Of a DNA stretch of 64,000 bases, positions 49,801 through 60,694 are shown piece by piece; within the stretch, counting starts at the first letter, position 1, and each line of letters opens with the position of its first letter. Source of the stretch: Macrophomina tecta (lineage: Eukaryota; Ascomycota; Dothideomycetes; Botryosphaeriales; Botryosphaeriaceae); NCBI GenBank assembly GCA_024180945.1, contig JAKSGN010000006.1, positions 3,658,001 through 3,722,000 on the forward strand, written 5' to 3'. The notes under the pieces were generated by a model. It ran no database searches and had not been told where the DNA came from. It was given only the letters and a program-made list of their open reading frames with translations. The translations under genes and the position numbers were made by a program.

Positions 49801-50518
49801 TGCCTCACTGTCCAACGTCTCAGTTTCTTTATACCCGGACTCTCCACTCTTAATCCAGCCTTCGCCCTCGCACTCGCCCGAAACAATGGCCACACTAGTC
49901 TCTGCGACGACAACACACGGACCCGCGAATCAACCCCGCCTCCTCCCAACGCCCCTACTTCTCCTGTCCCCTCTACCATCGCCACAGGGTGCAATTACAC
50001 TCTCCAAACGCAGCAACGCAGAGCCGGGAGCAGCACCACCGACGATCAGCACACCGCGTTCCTCCTCAACCAATATCCCCCTCCGCCCACCCACTATCAC
50101 CTTCAACCCCAGTAGCACTGCCAGCTCCGTCACTGATGACGTCCGCTCCCAAGCCGACACCACCAGCAGCATCGCGGGCTACAAGAATCTCGTTGCCCCC
50201 ACCTCCGGCTCTCCATGCAAACCCATCGATGCGGGCCAGCAGCAGAAGCACCACTATCCGCCCCTCAACGTGCTCGACCGCGTCCTCATCCTCGAGGAGG
50301 CACGCAGCGAGAAGATGCGCATCCTGCGAGCGACGGGCGCGCATGACGATGTGGTGAGGCGGTTCAGTGTTGATAGTGGGGCGAGCAGCAGTAACGTCGG
50401 CGGTATTAGTGTTGGTAGCGGTGGCATCGGAACCGAGGCGAGTAGGGATCGCGTGGTGGGGTTGAAGCTGGGGGGCCCGAGGGAACAAATTGCGGGGTTG
50501 GAGCGGCCGTGGTGGTAA
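46838..50518 (+). CDS. Large disordered Ser/Pro-rich protein, function unknown
   Basis: A single exon encodes 1226 residues from ATG 46838 (M-S-H-Y-N-A-L-R); the frame extends upstream to an ATG at 46589, which I judge leader. Nearly all of it is predicted disordered by eye: Ser, Pro, Thr, Arg and Lys dominate, with many S-P and R-x-x-S sites. Short ordered patches are a basic helix with R-D-N-A-V-R-I-N-Q (about 45-65), a helical block with I-D-A-V-L-A-E-H-D-G-V-L-D-N-V-I-Q-Q-L (about 445-475), R-S-V-P-N-L-M-R-F, a poly-Pro stretch T-P-P-P-P-P-P, and a C-terminal helix L-D-R-V-L-I-L-E-E-A-R-S-E-K-M-R-I-L-R. The end is Gly/Ser-rich and finishes R-P-W-W. No membrane segment and no catalytic domain. 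It could be a cytoskeletal, polarity or signalling scaffold; I do not recognise the family. An intronless 3.7-kb frame of this length is clearly a gene. Confidence 0.85.
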   Translation: MSHYNALRSHAFCKPRFLDGQGDDITGKEPTWKGTVASRIRSLNDRDNAVRINQRAIRAMQESQEGVTPSNRPKYVSYGALEKGRSEESYDSSNPAGRTNPFVRHTPAKPQEFPSKPGLPERVSHSNVVIRSPVPNVVVQRPTFFGNRAQPEPLPATRDVANSDKDTNSGQVAGWRPVGNTFPGAGSTSPAPSIGRGSVRSVSPNYAQTTARRFEGPESKEAATNRGRDRNTRRALVEVSQKQRTQPEVTSSWSIATGKSQPELYGKESCGLELPEATSDAKQGLMVSKGSSPDFVRPTSPSVGIRPRTTSFERAGRVCSVSQDEFARAKADRTPRNHAPLSGIESLVRDIETTSAGIEATAREISTVAHRIGLLSSSRAISSTEARSTGSRRSGVEPHPHEKLQGRPLRAQAPPAGPRMRRDTPDDTISKDDHVTSPFPEWTDSIDAVLAEHDGVLDNVIQQLQACGQRLLRIRSLSQQFSPLSRGGSSVIGQRDSASTSLSVAITAEPSVAPHASTASLHDPPAFPRYRTRSVPNLMRFVGDAGDKSTLNLKQPEEEKFKEMMQELHRTDDAPHLDVAAAEVDPISPGELQRLLSKSIAVSSTPPQSPAVFLEGNHTRLPRLPLLTTLPIPVTPPSPQSDGYGSPSKGRHTTESSPCPKISSRSSGTRRHHSRQPSSYLSAKRGIGYPITPIDPTVSWLDSLQPTPEVYFPYQHLKVAGRKHIDSSLSPKTEQGSYCPVFPTTREEPKGPIIKAPDTPPPPPPLLSMKPETEPNKALRGPISQAMSPRIRLTHRSGTVEYLPSSADLARAAAKTAIEREHRHLIQLSTVSQQKSISEQSFSSVANEGRSDSSAVRSIPHDKGHSCSSQMPSKESSISGGSSRSHSSSNKQTTTRAPSRHAERNVRRPKPPLREATHRVLSPTSFLYTSTTSSSSSSREASTSPSPSGSLPLPKPPRQDSAHGVRNPLEDLTPQPQPLLAQPAAIHPASLSNVSVSLYPDSPLLIQPSPSHSPETMATLVSATTTHGPANQPRLLPTPLLLLSPLPSPQGAITLSKRSNAEPGAAPPTISTPRSSSTNIPLRPPTITFNPSSTASSVTDDVRSQADTTSSIAGYKNLVAPTSGSPCKPIDAGQQQKHHYPPLNVLDRVLILEEARSEKMRILRATGAHDDVVRRFSVDSGASSSNVGGISVGSGGIGTEASRDRVVGLKLGGPREQIAGLERPWW

Positions 50519-51696
50519 GACGGTTTTCTGGGGCTTGTAGTCTTGTTTATATTGCTCTCCCCGTTTGGGTATGGGAAGTAGGGAAAAAGAAAAAGCGGGA
50601 GAGAAAGAAAAAGTGGGAAACGTCTGTCCTGGGGGTAGTTCCTTTGCGAGAATCGTTCCCTTGTGCTGATCGCTTCGATGAGATGTACAGTTCGCTGTCA
50701 TGAGGGGAGGAGTGTAGCGGAAGGAGTTGGGGAGGCCGTGAGCGCTCCACAGCGCCGAGGCGTAGTCTATACCTGCCTTCCCCTAAGCTATCAATCCATT
50801 TTTCGGGAGCATAACTTCCGTGCTACACGTCTTCCTGGTCCGGGCCAACCTCTCGATGAAACTCTCTCTCTCTGTCTCTCTTTTTTTTTTTTTTTACCAA
50901 ACTCTCCCGAAACGAATATTTGGGAACCAGACACACTGATCAAATTCATTTGTCTTTGATGCACATTCTATCTTCCACCCCTAGTGTCTACGGCAGCGCG
51001 AGCAGCGGCAAGTAAGTTCAAACACCTTGTAGTGGACCGAACTCCCCGAGCAGTCATGTTATAGTTTTCACCCACAAAATTCACCAAATTCACCGTTCGA
51101 AACATGTGGGAGCAGACAGCGTTCTCTTCCCATCTGGCTACGTAACGCTACCTAAGAACAAAGAAAAAAAAATTCCAAGAGAGAAAGAACGAGTACGCCA
51201 GAGCAGCGGTCTGAGTGCTGGAGTTGCAGTTAGGAGAGAGCGAGCATATTCGACACTAAAGTAAAGTCGAGCCGATTCGAGAAGATGCGGTGTCGGTGTA
51301 TGTGTGTTGTGTGTGTGGAGTAGTACAAAAGGGGGGAGAAATAAACTGGAACGCCGACACCAACGCCCATATCGCCTGGGTAGTACGTAGACTTGGACAA
51401 GAGCAGCAGCAGCAGCAGCGCTTGCCAAGACCTCTCTTCTCCGCCACCAATACGTAGGTAGCAAACGAGTTTCCCTGAATCCCCGGGGTATCATGCAACG
51501 ATGATGCGTAAAGCCCAACCATGCTGCCCCATTATTTCGTACCCGTCAGTTCTGTGTGCGCGTCAAAGTTATAGTAGCTGAGCCCGTGAGATCCCGTCGC
51601 TGTCATCCAGTCAGAATACCCGAGAGTGTGTCCGCCTGTTGATTATCCATCCGAGTACTTATTCATCAACCCTTTGAACAGGAGTTTCGTTCACAC
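50519..51696. other. Convergent intergenic stretch
   Basis: The region between the 3' ends of two converging genes. It contains purine-rich (about 50580-50620) and CT-rich plus T15 (50860-50895) tracts and a CAG-type trinucleotide run (about 51403-51420). No gene. Confidence 0.55.
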
Positions 51697-54312
51697 TCAA
51701 TCAGCACCACCAAACCAACCTCCCAACAGCCCACCCGTCCCCTGACTCCTCCACTGCCAAACCGCCACGGCCACGGCACCCAGCACACCTACTCCACCGA
51801 GAACCTGCACGACAACCAGCCCACCCCTCTTAACGTCGTCACTCCAATCACACAGGCCCAGCGGGTCCCTCGGATCTAGCCTTCCCAGCTTCTCACTCTT
51901 ACTGGACCACCTAGCCTCGCGCTTCAACCGCTCGTTCAGATCCGTCTGACGGGTCAGAGACCATAGTGCCGGATCGTGCTGATTCGAGGGCTGCAAATCT
52001 TCGGTCGAGACTATACGGCCGTCCAACACTGCAGGACCGACATGTTCCAGCAGCCAGCGGGTCCGCTTCTCGCGCTCCAGTTCCTCGAAGCGGCGGCGCT
52101 CGTTTTGCAAGCTTCGCTGCAGGTCCGCTGCCCACTTGGCAAGCCGGACTTGTGCCATTTGTTCCTCCCGGTAATTCTGTTCGTTAAAGCGGGCGATGGA
52201 ATATTCATTGTTGGCGCCAGAGACGCTATTTGGAGAAGCGGGCGATATGTGAGTGTACGAAGCAACGGGAGAAAAAGGAGTGTTGGCGGTGCTTCCAGTG
52301 CCAGGTCTGGGGATGAGAACTTGGCTGGGTGAAGGAGACGATAAGATAGATGATGCAGAAGAACCTTGGTAGGAGAAAGGGCGGCCCGAATAATTTGCGC
52401 CATTGGGAAAAACTGCTGGCGGTGCGCCAGCACTCAGCCCAAACCCATGCGTTGTGAGGCTTTCACCTTGGACGCGCTCGCTCCGCCAGCGCAAGAACTT
52501 TTTGACTGCAGAGTGGCGCAACCACGCAATAGTATCTTGGTTGAAAACCTGGTTGACGAGGTTGGCGAGCTCGGAAGGAACCAGCGGTTGAACATAATCC
52601 GGAGACATAAGCAGGGAAGCGTCCATGATCTCGCTATCTGATGCGGATGCGGATGTGATGGCGAAGGGACCAGGAGTGAAAACCAGCTTCGGCGGGTCAA
52701 AGAAGGGGTTGAAGTCTTGGGAGGCGACGGTTTCGAAAGAGGTTTGAGCCGCATTCAAGGCTTCTTCCATACTTTTACCAAAAAGAAAAGGGCGTATGCC
52801 TTCTGCTTGAAGACGCTGAAGTACGTTGGTCTTTAATGAGGAGATTTTATCTTTATCGCGGGTATCTGAGTGAGCAATAAGAGGAATGACGTTCGTAAGA
52901 GAAGAGAGACGGCGCATATGAGCAATGCATCTCGAGAGTTCGGGATCTACAAAGGTTAACTTTGTACCAGTGGACGACGTAACTGAATAAGTTACCTTCT
53001 GAGGGCCTCAGCATGTAGAACACGACGTCCACTTGGACACCACCATTGCCGCTAAGGATGCCGAGGAGATCGTTGTCATTCATAGCAGTGACGGACGCGT
53101 TTCGGTGCAGTAACGATTCAATATACTGAACGACGGGCTCCGCTTGTGCTGGAGCAGGTTTGGTCGGATCAAAGCCTGGCGTGTCCACGAAGCACAGATT
53201 ACGCTCGAGGACCGTCTCGCCCGTGCTCTTTCGCCTCCGCAGTGTGCGGCTATCTTCCGTATCTGATCTGTCTGACCACCATGGCGGGTAAGCGCGCGTG
53301 CTTGCATGCACTTCTGTGATGTTCGTCGTTGCGGAAGCATGTTGCTTGTTCCGCCTCGATCTGGTCTTGAAGTCGGCGGGCTGCGGAAGGGAGGGGCTAG
53401 CAGCGAGAGGGTCAACGTGCACGATATCTTCGCAGAGCTGAACAATCGACCTGATGAGGGAAGTCTTGCCGACGCCTGTATATGTTTAGTCCAGACATCA
53501 GATCGTTCGGCAATACACAGTAACTGACCAGTTTCGCCAGCGATAAGCACCTTTAACCTTCCCAGATTCTTTCCCTTCTCCGTGAAAGGACGCCTCTTTG
53601 GCATCTGTATACTTGGCATAACCAGTTGCGGCACAGTATTCTCAACCTCCGCCTTCTCCTCAAGCTCGTTGTCTTCCTCATCACTCGTCACGATAGCCTG
53701 ACTCGCCGCCTCGTCTGCCTGGCTCTCCTCGTCCGACAACCGGAAACTCTTCAAGCTCACACTCTTGGGCGTGCTAGGCAAGTCGGATGCAGGACCAGAA
53801 CTGAGATCGAACTGCACTGGAGTAAGCGGCGGGAGCGGCGACTGTTGCCGCTGCTGCGACGAGAGTGCGCCGGCCGATAGCTTGCGCACAGGGATGTGAG
53901 GCTTCGCGGCGCTGCCGATAACCTCCCGCAGCTCCTTCTGCACCTGCGCGACCTCCTTGGACCATTGCTTCGCGTCGTCGGCCTTGCGGCGTGGTTTCGG
54001 GGAACTGCTGCTCTTGTCGGCAGCTTGGTCGGCCGTGCCCTTGTCACCGAAGGCAGCACCCAGAGCATCGTCGAGACTCTGCACGCCGTAGGTGCTCTCG
54101 CGGAGCGTGTCGTGCCTGCTGGTGGCCGACTGCATGGACTGCTGCATTATTTCGTCCTCGTTGCACAGGAAGAAGCTCGTGGGGCCAGCCGGGGCTGCGG
54201 CTTGGGCGGGCGGAGCGCTGGATTGATGATCGGCGCCGCTGCTCGTCTTGCGGAGCAGGCGAGACGGAGGATGCGGAGCAGCGGCTTGGTCGCCGCCTGC
54301 TGGTGGCCTCAT
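51697..54312 (-). CDS. Septin-like GTPase with C-terminal membrane segment
   Basis: Exons 53529-54312, 52996-53475 and 51697-52946 give 837 residues. Introns carry GTCAGT..ACAG and GTAACT..GTAG signals with phase 1 at both junctions. The N-terminal 255 residues are disordered and acidic. The G domain has a P-loop G-E-T-G-V-G-K-T-S (259-267), a Walker B/G3 D-T-P-G (359-362), and A-H-S-D (446-449) where septins normally have A-K-A-D. A long Ser/Arg-rich insert sits between G1 and G3 (about 285-350). Further on are a low-complexity Ser/Pro region, then a Glu/Arg/Gln-rich coiled coil (R-R-R-F-E-E-L-E-R-E-K) and, just before the end, one strongly hydrophobic segment (about 797-817, V-V-V-Q-V-L-G-G-V-G-V-L) followed by a short Gly-rich tail. 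Septins form filaments at membranes. A C-terminal tail anchor is not part of the canonical septin plan, and the G4 change K to H may alter nucleotide use. Confidence 0.85.
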
Positions 54313-55264
54313 GTTGGTGGTTTGTTTGCTCGGTAGGGTCGCGCAGTGGTGTCATCCGCGACAGAGGAAGCGGATCTATTTAGCAGGTCGCAGGTGGTGG
54401 TCGGGCATTTGTCGAGGGGGAGCACAATGCCCAGAGCCAAATGGAGACAGATGACGATCTCGCGGTACCCCGCCGCTGCGCAGGGGCCAAGAGGGTGCTA
54501 TAGCTGCGTGGCGGTGGGCAGATAACGACGCCGTGAGTCGCAATGCTGCAGGGAAAAGGAGATGTGCGCGGGCCGGCGCGGTTGGGCGTTGTTTCGGGCT
54601 TGAAAGAGAGAGGTGGTTTGCAGGTAGTGTGATCTGGAGTGACACCTCGACGCGGAGGCCAAGCGTGTCAGCTGCCGCGACGCACTAGACGCTGATGCGA
54701 GCGCGCCCCATCGGGCATGCTCGCACGACACTCTCCATGCCGCCTGCCTGCCTACTTGATACCAAACGGCCGAACGAGGGCATTGCAGTTGGCAAGTTTT
54801 TTTCCTTTGTTGTCCGCTGAGCAGTTATACATACACATTGCTCCCGATCTAGCCTACATCGCCACCTGCCCCAAGTCCACCCTTCCAACGAAAGCTGTAC
54901 ATCGCTTCCTCTATCCGCCGCCACCAGAACCTCAGCCCGGCCATTACCTCCTCCACGGTCAATGCGCGCTGTTGCATGAGCCTTGACGATTTCCTAGCCA
55001 AATCGCGGAACCCCCCGAGGCTTAGGCCAAAAGGGAAAGAAGGAAAGAAGTGAAAGCAAAATCGCTATGCTAGGTAATAAAAAGCAAGACTCGTGCATGA
55101 AACCCATACTTTTCCGTTACCCGAATCAGAGCAGCTTTTGCGCGAAGAGCCCTAGAATACAAGAGAGAAGCCTGAGGCATAAATCGTGACCACCGAGGAT
55201 TCATCGAGTCAAAGGAAAAATGATACACTCAAGAAATGGAACCACTACGAAAGAAAGCTGCCTT
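54313..55264. other. Intergenic stretch
   Basis: The promoter of the septin-like GTPase on the left and the 3' flank of the G3BP-like gene on the right. No frame with a recognisable domain. Confidence 0.5.
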
Positions 55265-57094
55265 TTAAGCAGCTCCGCTGCCGCCACGGCGGGGAGTCGA
55301 AGCTCCGCCCCGGCCGCGGGGAGTGAAGCCGCCACGGCCGCCGTCCTTGTTGAAGCCACCACGGCCCTGGCCAGGGCGATTGTCAGAGCCACCGCGACCG
55401 CGGCTGATGGAGCCGCCGCGAGAGGGATAGCGCTGGAACTGACCACCGGGCTGACGACGCTCCTCGACGTAGATAGTGGTGCCGCCGATCGAGTGGGGGT
55501 TGGCCGCGACGGCCGCGTTGAAGCCATCCTGAGTGGAGAACTCAACGAAGGCAGCGTTCTGGTTTCACCGTTAGTGCCTTTTTTTTATCGACTTACAGCG
55601 CAGGGACTTCTTACCTTCGGCCTGCTGATGTCGAAGTAGGTGATCTTGTCGAACTTGGAAAGGAGCGCCTTTAGCGCCTCGGCATCGATGTTCTCGTAGA
55701 CATTCTTGATATAAGCGCGGACCGAGGTGGGCTCAGCAGGCTGGCTCTGAACACGAGACTGGCGCTTGGTGTGCTCGGCAGTCTGCCAGCCATCCTGCTG
55801 GTTGTCCGCGGGAGACTCGGACCGGGTAGCCGGGGCAGTAGAGGCCTGAGCGGGAGCAGTAGCGGGAGTGGGCGCGGCCTTAGCCTGAGCCGGAGCGGCC
55901 TTGGGAGCAGCGTTCTGAGCAGGGACGGCGGGGACGGCGGGGACAGCAGGAGCAACGGCCTTGTGGGCAGATGCGGCCTTCATCGCCCAGCTCATGGGCT
56001 TAGCGGGAGCAGCTGGGGCCGGAGCGGGCGTAGCCTTGGCCGGCTCAGGAGCAGGAGTGGGAGTGGGGTCCTCAGGCTTCTCAACCTGCACAGCGGCTTC
56101 CTCAGCGACTTCAGTGGCGGCCTGCTCGGGGGTAGGAACCTCCGGGGCGCCAACAGCGGCGGCCGGGGCCTCCTCAGCCTCAGCAACCTCAGCTTTCTCC
56201 GCAATAGGAGTGCCATTGACCTGAGCCGGAGGGGGGGAGACGGGACGCTCTGTCTCCTCCTTCTGGATCTCCTCAAGCTTGGTGGCGACCTCAGCAACCT
56301 CCTCCTCGTTGGCAACAACCTCGTGGGCAGGAGCCTCAGCAGCAGCAGCGGGCTCCTGAGCGCTCGGAGCCGGCTCCTCATCTCCGGCAGGGGCAGTGAC
56401 AGGCTCCTGAGCAGCCTCCTCCTCAGGCAGCTCCTCGTCTTCCTCCTTGATGTACCTGAAGATGTCGTTCAAGACGAAGTAGCCGTTGGTCTGGGCAGCA
56501 AGAACGAAGGTCTGGCAGAACTTGCGGTGGGGCTGGTTCTTGTTGGAAATCTCGCCGACGACTTGGATGACGATGTTGGAATCAGAGCCCTGGGAGTCGA
56601 CGTTGGTGACGCGAACTTTGCAGTCCTTGAAGTCGAGCTCCTTTATGCGGTCATTGATAGCCTTCATACTGTCAGTGATCTTGTCTTTGTCGTACGGGAC
56701 GATGCTCAAGCATACCTTCTGTCCGACGCAGACCTCAACCTTCTCCTCCTCAATGCCGGACACAAATTGCGAGCGCTTGTTGTAGAACAGCTGTTCTTGT
56801 TAGCAAATGGAAGGTAAAACCCCGGCTTTCAGGACTTACGAAGAGCTTCTCGGGAGTCCGGCTGAGGGTGGTGTAGTACTGCTCAACGAAGTACCAGCCA
56901 ACCTCATCCTTGGGGATGTCGGCGGCGCCGTTGGAGCTGGTGGACTGGGAGGTAGAGGGGGGTTGCTGGGAGGCGCTGTAGGTGGGGGCATTGGGATTGT
57001 GCGGGGCGTAAGTCTGGTCAGCAGCACCGTATGCCTGACCCTGGTGAGCGGCGTAGGTGCCGTTCATGGACATGGCTGCCTGGTCAGTTGCCAT
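55265..57094 (-). CDS. G3BP-like protein: NTF2-like domain, RRM and RGG tail
   Basis: Exons 56840-57094, 55615-56790 and 55265-55558, all phase 0, give 574 residues. After a Gln/Ser-rich leader an NTF2-like domain begins at W-Y-F-V-E-Q-Y-Y-T-T-L (about 65) and runs to G-Y-F-V-L-N-D-I-F-R-Y (about 185), including L-F-Y-N-K-R-S-Q-F. A long Ala/Pro/Glu-rich region follows (190-435). The RRM spans about 441-512, with A-Y-I-K-N-V as RNP2 and A-A-F-V-E-F as RNP1, split by an intron right after R-P-K. The C-terminus is an RGG/RG box (515-574). This is the architecture of G3BP/Rasputin, fission yeast Nxt3 and yeast Bre5: cofactors of the Ubp3/USP10 deubiquitinase and nucleators of stress granules. 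The poly-Ala/Pro linker gives a long antisense frame, which is not a gene. Assignment is by domain order. Confidence 0.92.
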
Positions 57095-58168
57095 TTTACC
57101 GGACTTGAAGAGGAAGCGGGATGTAGATGTCGCGAGAGTGGAGGACGGTGGGTGTGGGCGTTTGCACGAGGTGTAGTGAGGCAATGACGGAGTGAATCTG
57201 CTTTATGTCAGCGATGCGCGGCGACGCGGAGCTGCGCGCGCGATGCAGCGAGCAAGCGGGCGTACCTGTCAGTCGCGCTCGTGGTGGCTAGAAGGTGGAG
57301 ATGCGCAGCGACGCTGAGGCGGCAAGGATGGAGGGAATGTAGGTGTAGCGCGCAAGAAGAATGCCTGCAGATGGAAGCAAGTCGGCGCGGAGATGATGGC
57401 GGGCGCGGGGGTGGTGAATGGAGAGGCCGCGGGCGGTTGTGTGGGTGTGTTGGTGATGGAGAGCGTATGTGGGTGGCACATTGACGAATTTCAGCACCGC
57501 AAAGATTCCGCCGGCAGCGCACGGTCATTGAACCCGCGCGCGCCAACCAGCCGCTGAGATGCTCGACATCCTCCGCCCTTCCATCCCTGCGCCGCTCATG
57601 GCAGCTGCAAATCCTATGACGTCCGGAGGACTCTGCACCGCAGCCTATGTGTTTCGGGCCAGTACGCCTGGCCACACGGGCCTCTCCCGCTGCTCTCCAA
57701 CGGTGAAAACGGCCGCGTACCCGAAAGTCGTGGCCTCTTGCATGTCGCAAAAATTCGGTCCAGATCCCCAAAGCCCCGAGCCCCAGATCGAGCTGCCTGC
57801 CGTTGCCGTACCACGGCAAAGCAACAAGCTCTGCGAGAAGAGCACAGCTCTCGTGCGTTGTCTGAGGGCACCCGAACTCAAGACCCTATCATGGTATTTG
57901 TGCTGATCTACCGCTTTTCAGGAGCAGCTGTGTACAGCACTTTTGCTCTAAGTCAATGCAGCTTCTGGACACATGATTTTGGGGTATTTGCTTGTCATGT
58001 TCCATGCTGACAGGCCTATAAGCATGTGCCTATGCGTGAGCTATCTCAGCGCGGAACTCAAGAACCATCGCTCCGGTCATCCCACGCCAGCTTCCATCCC
58101 TCATCAGGGAGCTCTGCAAAAATTTCTCATTTCTACTCCCCGAATCGCGAGTCATCAGCACTTTTTAC
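57095..58168. other. Intergenic stretch
   Basis: The upstream region of the G3BP-like gene and the 3' flank of the lipase. The frames at 57208-57900 on both strands are Arg/Ala-rich and have no domain, so none is called. Confidence 0.5.
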
Positions 58169-59268
58169 TTAAAGTCTCGACCTTGTTCCTACCTCTTGCA
58201 GTTGGCTCACGTCTCCCGATCTTGCAAGAATCCAGGCGGCGACGTCATTGGCGAATGTGTATTTGTCGTCGCCCGGTTCCGCGTGTACTACGACATTAGC
58301 GATTGGGCTGCGTTGGGAGAAATGCGGCCGACTTACGTTTGTGGTACCACCCGTCATAAGCCTTGAATTCCTTATCCTGGACCTTCCAGTCCTCAAAAAT
58401 CTTCTTTACAGGCCCAAACTCCGTCACCTGATCGTCTGTGCCGTGACCAACCCATACTCGCGTCTTTCCACCTTCGCCGGCTCCCTCCAACAAGCGTACC
58501 TCTCCTCTTTCCAAGGTCCCCGCGCGATCCAACATTCCCGCTAAACCTTCCAGCGTCCCAGTGTCGTGGCACAGCTCGTCCTCCACGTATTCTTTTTGAA
58601 CCTCTGGATCTCTGCTTATAAGCTTCTCATCCAGCTTGTTCACCATCTGCTTGTGGGGCGCGACCTTGGCGGCCAGTTGACCGAGCAATACCGTTATTTT
58701 GTACGGTCGAGACGCCGGGGCCAGGGCAATAAAGGGAGATTCTGCAAGAAAGCCGCGAATGGTCCGTAGGACCGAGGGTGGGCCGGTTGCTGCAAAGTGC
58801 AGAACTTCAGCGCCTCCCATGGAGTGGCCCATGAGAAAGAGCGGTACCGGGTGTTTTGGTAGAGCAGTTATAAAAGAGGCGATGTCTCCGAGGACAACAG
58901 AAGTTGGGCCAGTGAGACCACGCTGAGAAGTATTCTTCACGGAGCGTCCCCAGCCACGCTGATCAAATGTGTACACGACTATGCCTTGAGATGCGAGTGT
59001 GGGGAAGAGGACGCCATAAGTATTGCCTGTGCGCCTTCAGCACATGCCTGACCGGGGTTTTTCGAGACGGTGGGGGCTCACAGTGGTCGCTAAAACCATG
59101 GACGAAGACGAGGCGTGCTTTGACCTCGCCTATGGGCTTGTGGATGCAAGAGTCAGCTCTGGCGTGATGTCAATAGCGGGCATGCTCGCACACCTTCCAG
59201 GTCTTTGTGTATAGCTTCGCGGCATCTTCGGTGGTATGCCAACCTTCTTCTGTGGTGAAAGAGGCCAT
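58169..59268 (-). CDS. Monoglyceride lipase (Yju3/MGLL type alpha/beta hydrolase)
   Basis: Exons 59194-59268, 59082-59136, 58337-59026 and 58169-58287 give 312 residues, almost the length of yeast Yju3 (313). The 57-nt first intron uses a CACAAG acceptor, selected because it alone keeps the frame and yields K-T-W-K-P-I-G-E-V-K-A-R-L-V-F-V-H-G. Hallmarks are V-H-G-F-S-D-H (oxyanion-hole HG), F-D-Q-R-G-W-G-R-S, the nucleophile elbow G-H-S-M-G-G (Ser112), Asp242 in H-G-T-D-D-Q-V-T and His275 in K-L-H-A-E-P-G. It cleaves monoacylglycerol to glycerol and fatty acid in lipid turnover, typically on lipid droplets and membranes. The His sits right after the last intron, so the triad depends on correct splicing. 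There is no signal peptide, in line with a cytosolic or peripheral membrane enzyme. Confidence 0.93.
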
Positions 59269-59783
59269 TATCGGTGAGAGCTTTGGCGTGATATTAGTGC
59301 GATTAAGGCCCGGGTCAGTTCAGGCAAGGAAATTGGGTGGGTGAAGGTGGGAGGGCGAGTTGGTGATGAGATGACGCAGCTTCATGTGAAAGAGAGCGCC
59401 TCGGTTAAGCTACCGGATGGAAACGGACTAGCCAGCAGGCGTGGCTGTCTCTATCCACGGACCCACAGCTCTCTGAGCCTATCATCACCGTTCTCCCCGT
59501 CGCAAAACTTTGGCAGATGCTATACGTTGCCGTTTTCGTCCTGTCGTTGATTCGCCCGGGCCCACATCAGAGCAGGACGGTATTCGCCCGTGCCCACGAA
59601 CAACTGTGTGTGCATCTCCGCCGACTGTTTCCACAGGATAACGCCATCGAGTACTTCCATTACTTGCGCCAATAATTTGCATGCATTCGTAATATTTCGT
59701 GTGAGATGTTCCCCTTGCAAGCCCTGTCTAGCTATAAACCCCCAGCTCAACCCATGTATTCCTCCGTGAGCGCCTGTGAGTGC
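59269..59783. other. Short intergenic stretch
   Basis: The lipase promoter on the left and the 3' flank of the Cys-rich protein on the right. No feature recognised. Confidence 0.5.
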
Positions 59784-60694
59784 TCATTTCCCAGGCAGCT
59801 CGTTCATTGCACCCTCCGTCGCCGATAGTTCCGTTGCAACAGACGCAGGCGCAGGTTGCTGCTGGAAGGAGTAGTATTGCTGCCCGTAGTACTGCCCTGC
59901 GGATTTCTCTTCCGCCGCCAGTCTCATCCTCCTCTCGGCCTTGTATTTTCGCCAGAGGACGAGCATTCCCACCAGGGCAACTAGGGATAAGGCGCCAAAG
60001 GTCGCGCCTACGGCTATTGCTGCATTCCGATATGTTTTCGAGTTGTCGACGGGTGGGGTCGGTTGACTGGATGAACGAAATCGGACCCTTGAGCACTCTC
60101 CGAGGAAGGTCTGGAAGCAGCGCTTGTGGATGCGGACGCTAAAGAAGAGCTGCTGCTGGTGCTGGTACTGCTACTGCCGTTGGCATCGGCGGCAATGTAA
60201 GGACCCAGTCGATTGGAGCCATCGCCATTTATGACAGCCGTGATGTATCCGGGCTTCCATTCGAAGAAATTGCTCGAATTACCGCAGCATGGTTCTCCGT
60301 CGACACAACAGGCTGTTCCATTGGACAAATTGCATTGCTGTATCCAAACACTGTCGGCCAGTTTCCCTGAAGCTGTCAACTTCTATCAATACTAGCACAA
60401 TCACTTCTTCGAACCTTGAATTAGGCACATGGACGGGCAACTCGGATCCCGCCATGTCGGATCGGTGCAGCTCTGCCGATACGTTACACCGGACCAGTCC
60501 TGGAAACAACTGCCGCTTTCGTAGCAAGCATCGTTGTGCAAGCAGCATGGGCTTGCTCCGCCGTTCTCTGCTGCGGTGACGTTGCATACGTAGCCTGTAG
60601 TGTCCAAACTACCATCGGGCCAGTAACAGCGAGGCTGGTCAACAGCGGCGGCTGATAAGACAAAAATTAAGAGTTGTAGCATAATGAAAAACAT
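59784..60694 (-). CDS. Cys-rich secreted/surface protein with one membrane span
   Basis: The N-terminal exon starts at 60694 (or at the second Met, 60682) with a signal peptide (M-L-Q-L-L-I-F-V-L-S-A-A-A). It continues with C-Y-W-P-D-G-S, a C-C-x8-C-x-x-x-x-x-C cluster and S-C-T-D-P-T-W-R-D-P-S-C-P, a pattern shared by many ascomycete surface proteins of unknown role. A likely 42-nt intron near 60368-60409 joins to C-C-V-D-G-E-P-C-C-G and a Ser/Thr-rich stalk. The last part, around 59784-60050, has P-T-P-P-V-D-N-S-K-T-Y-R-N, a single membrane helix (A-L-S-L-V-A-L-V-G-M-L-V-L) and a basic, Gln/Tyr-rich cytosolic tail ending E-L-P-G-K. The stalk and membrane parts lie in different frames, and I could not find a good intron to join them (switch between about 60020 and 60110), so the internal structure is uncertain. 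Confidence 0.7.

Noticed and set aside
55771..56817. 348-codon frame antisense to the G3BP-like gene
   Set aside because: It arises from the Ala/Pro/Glu-rich linker on the other strand and is Gly/Leu/Ser/Arg low-complexity.
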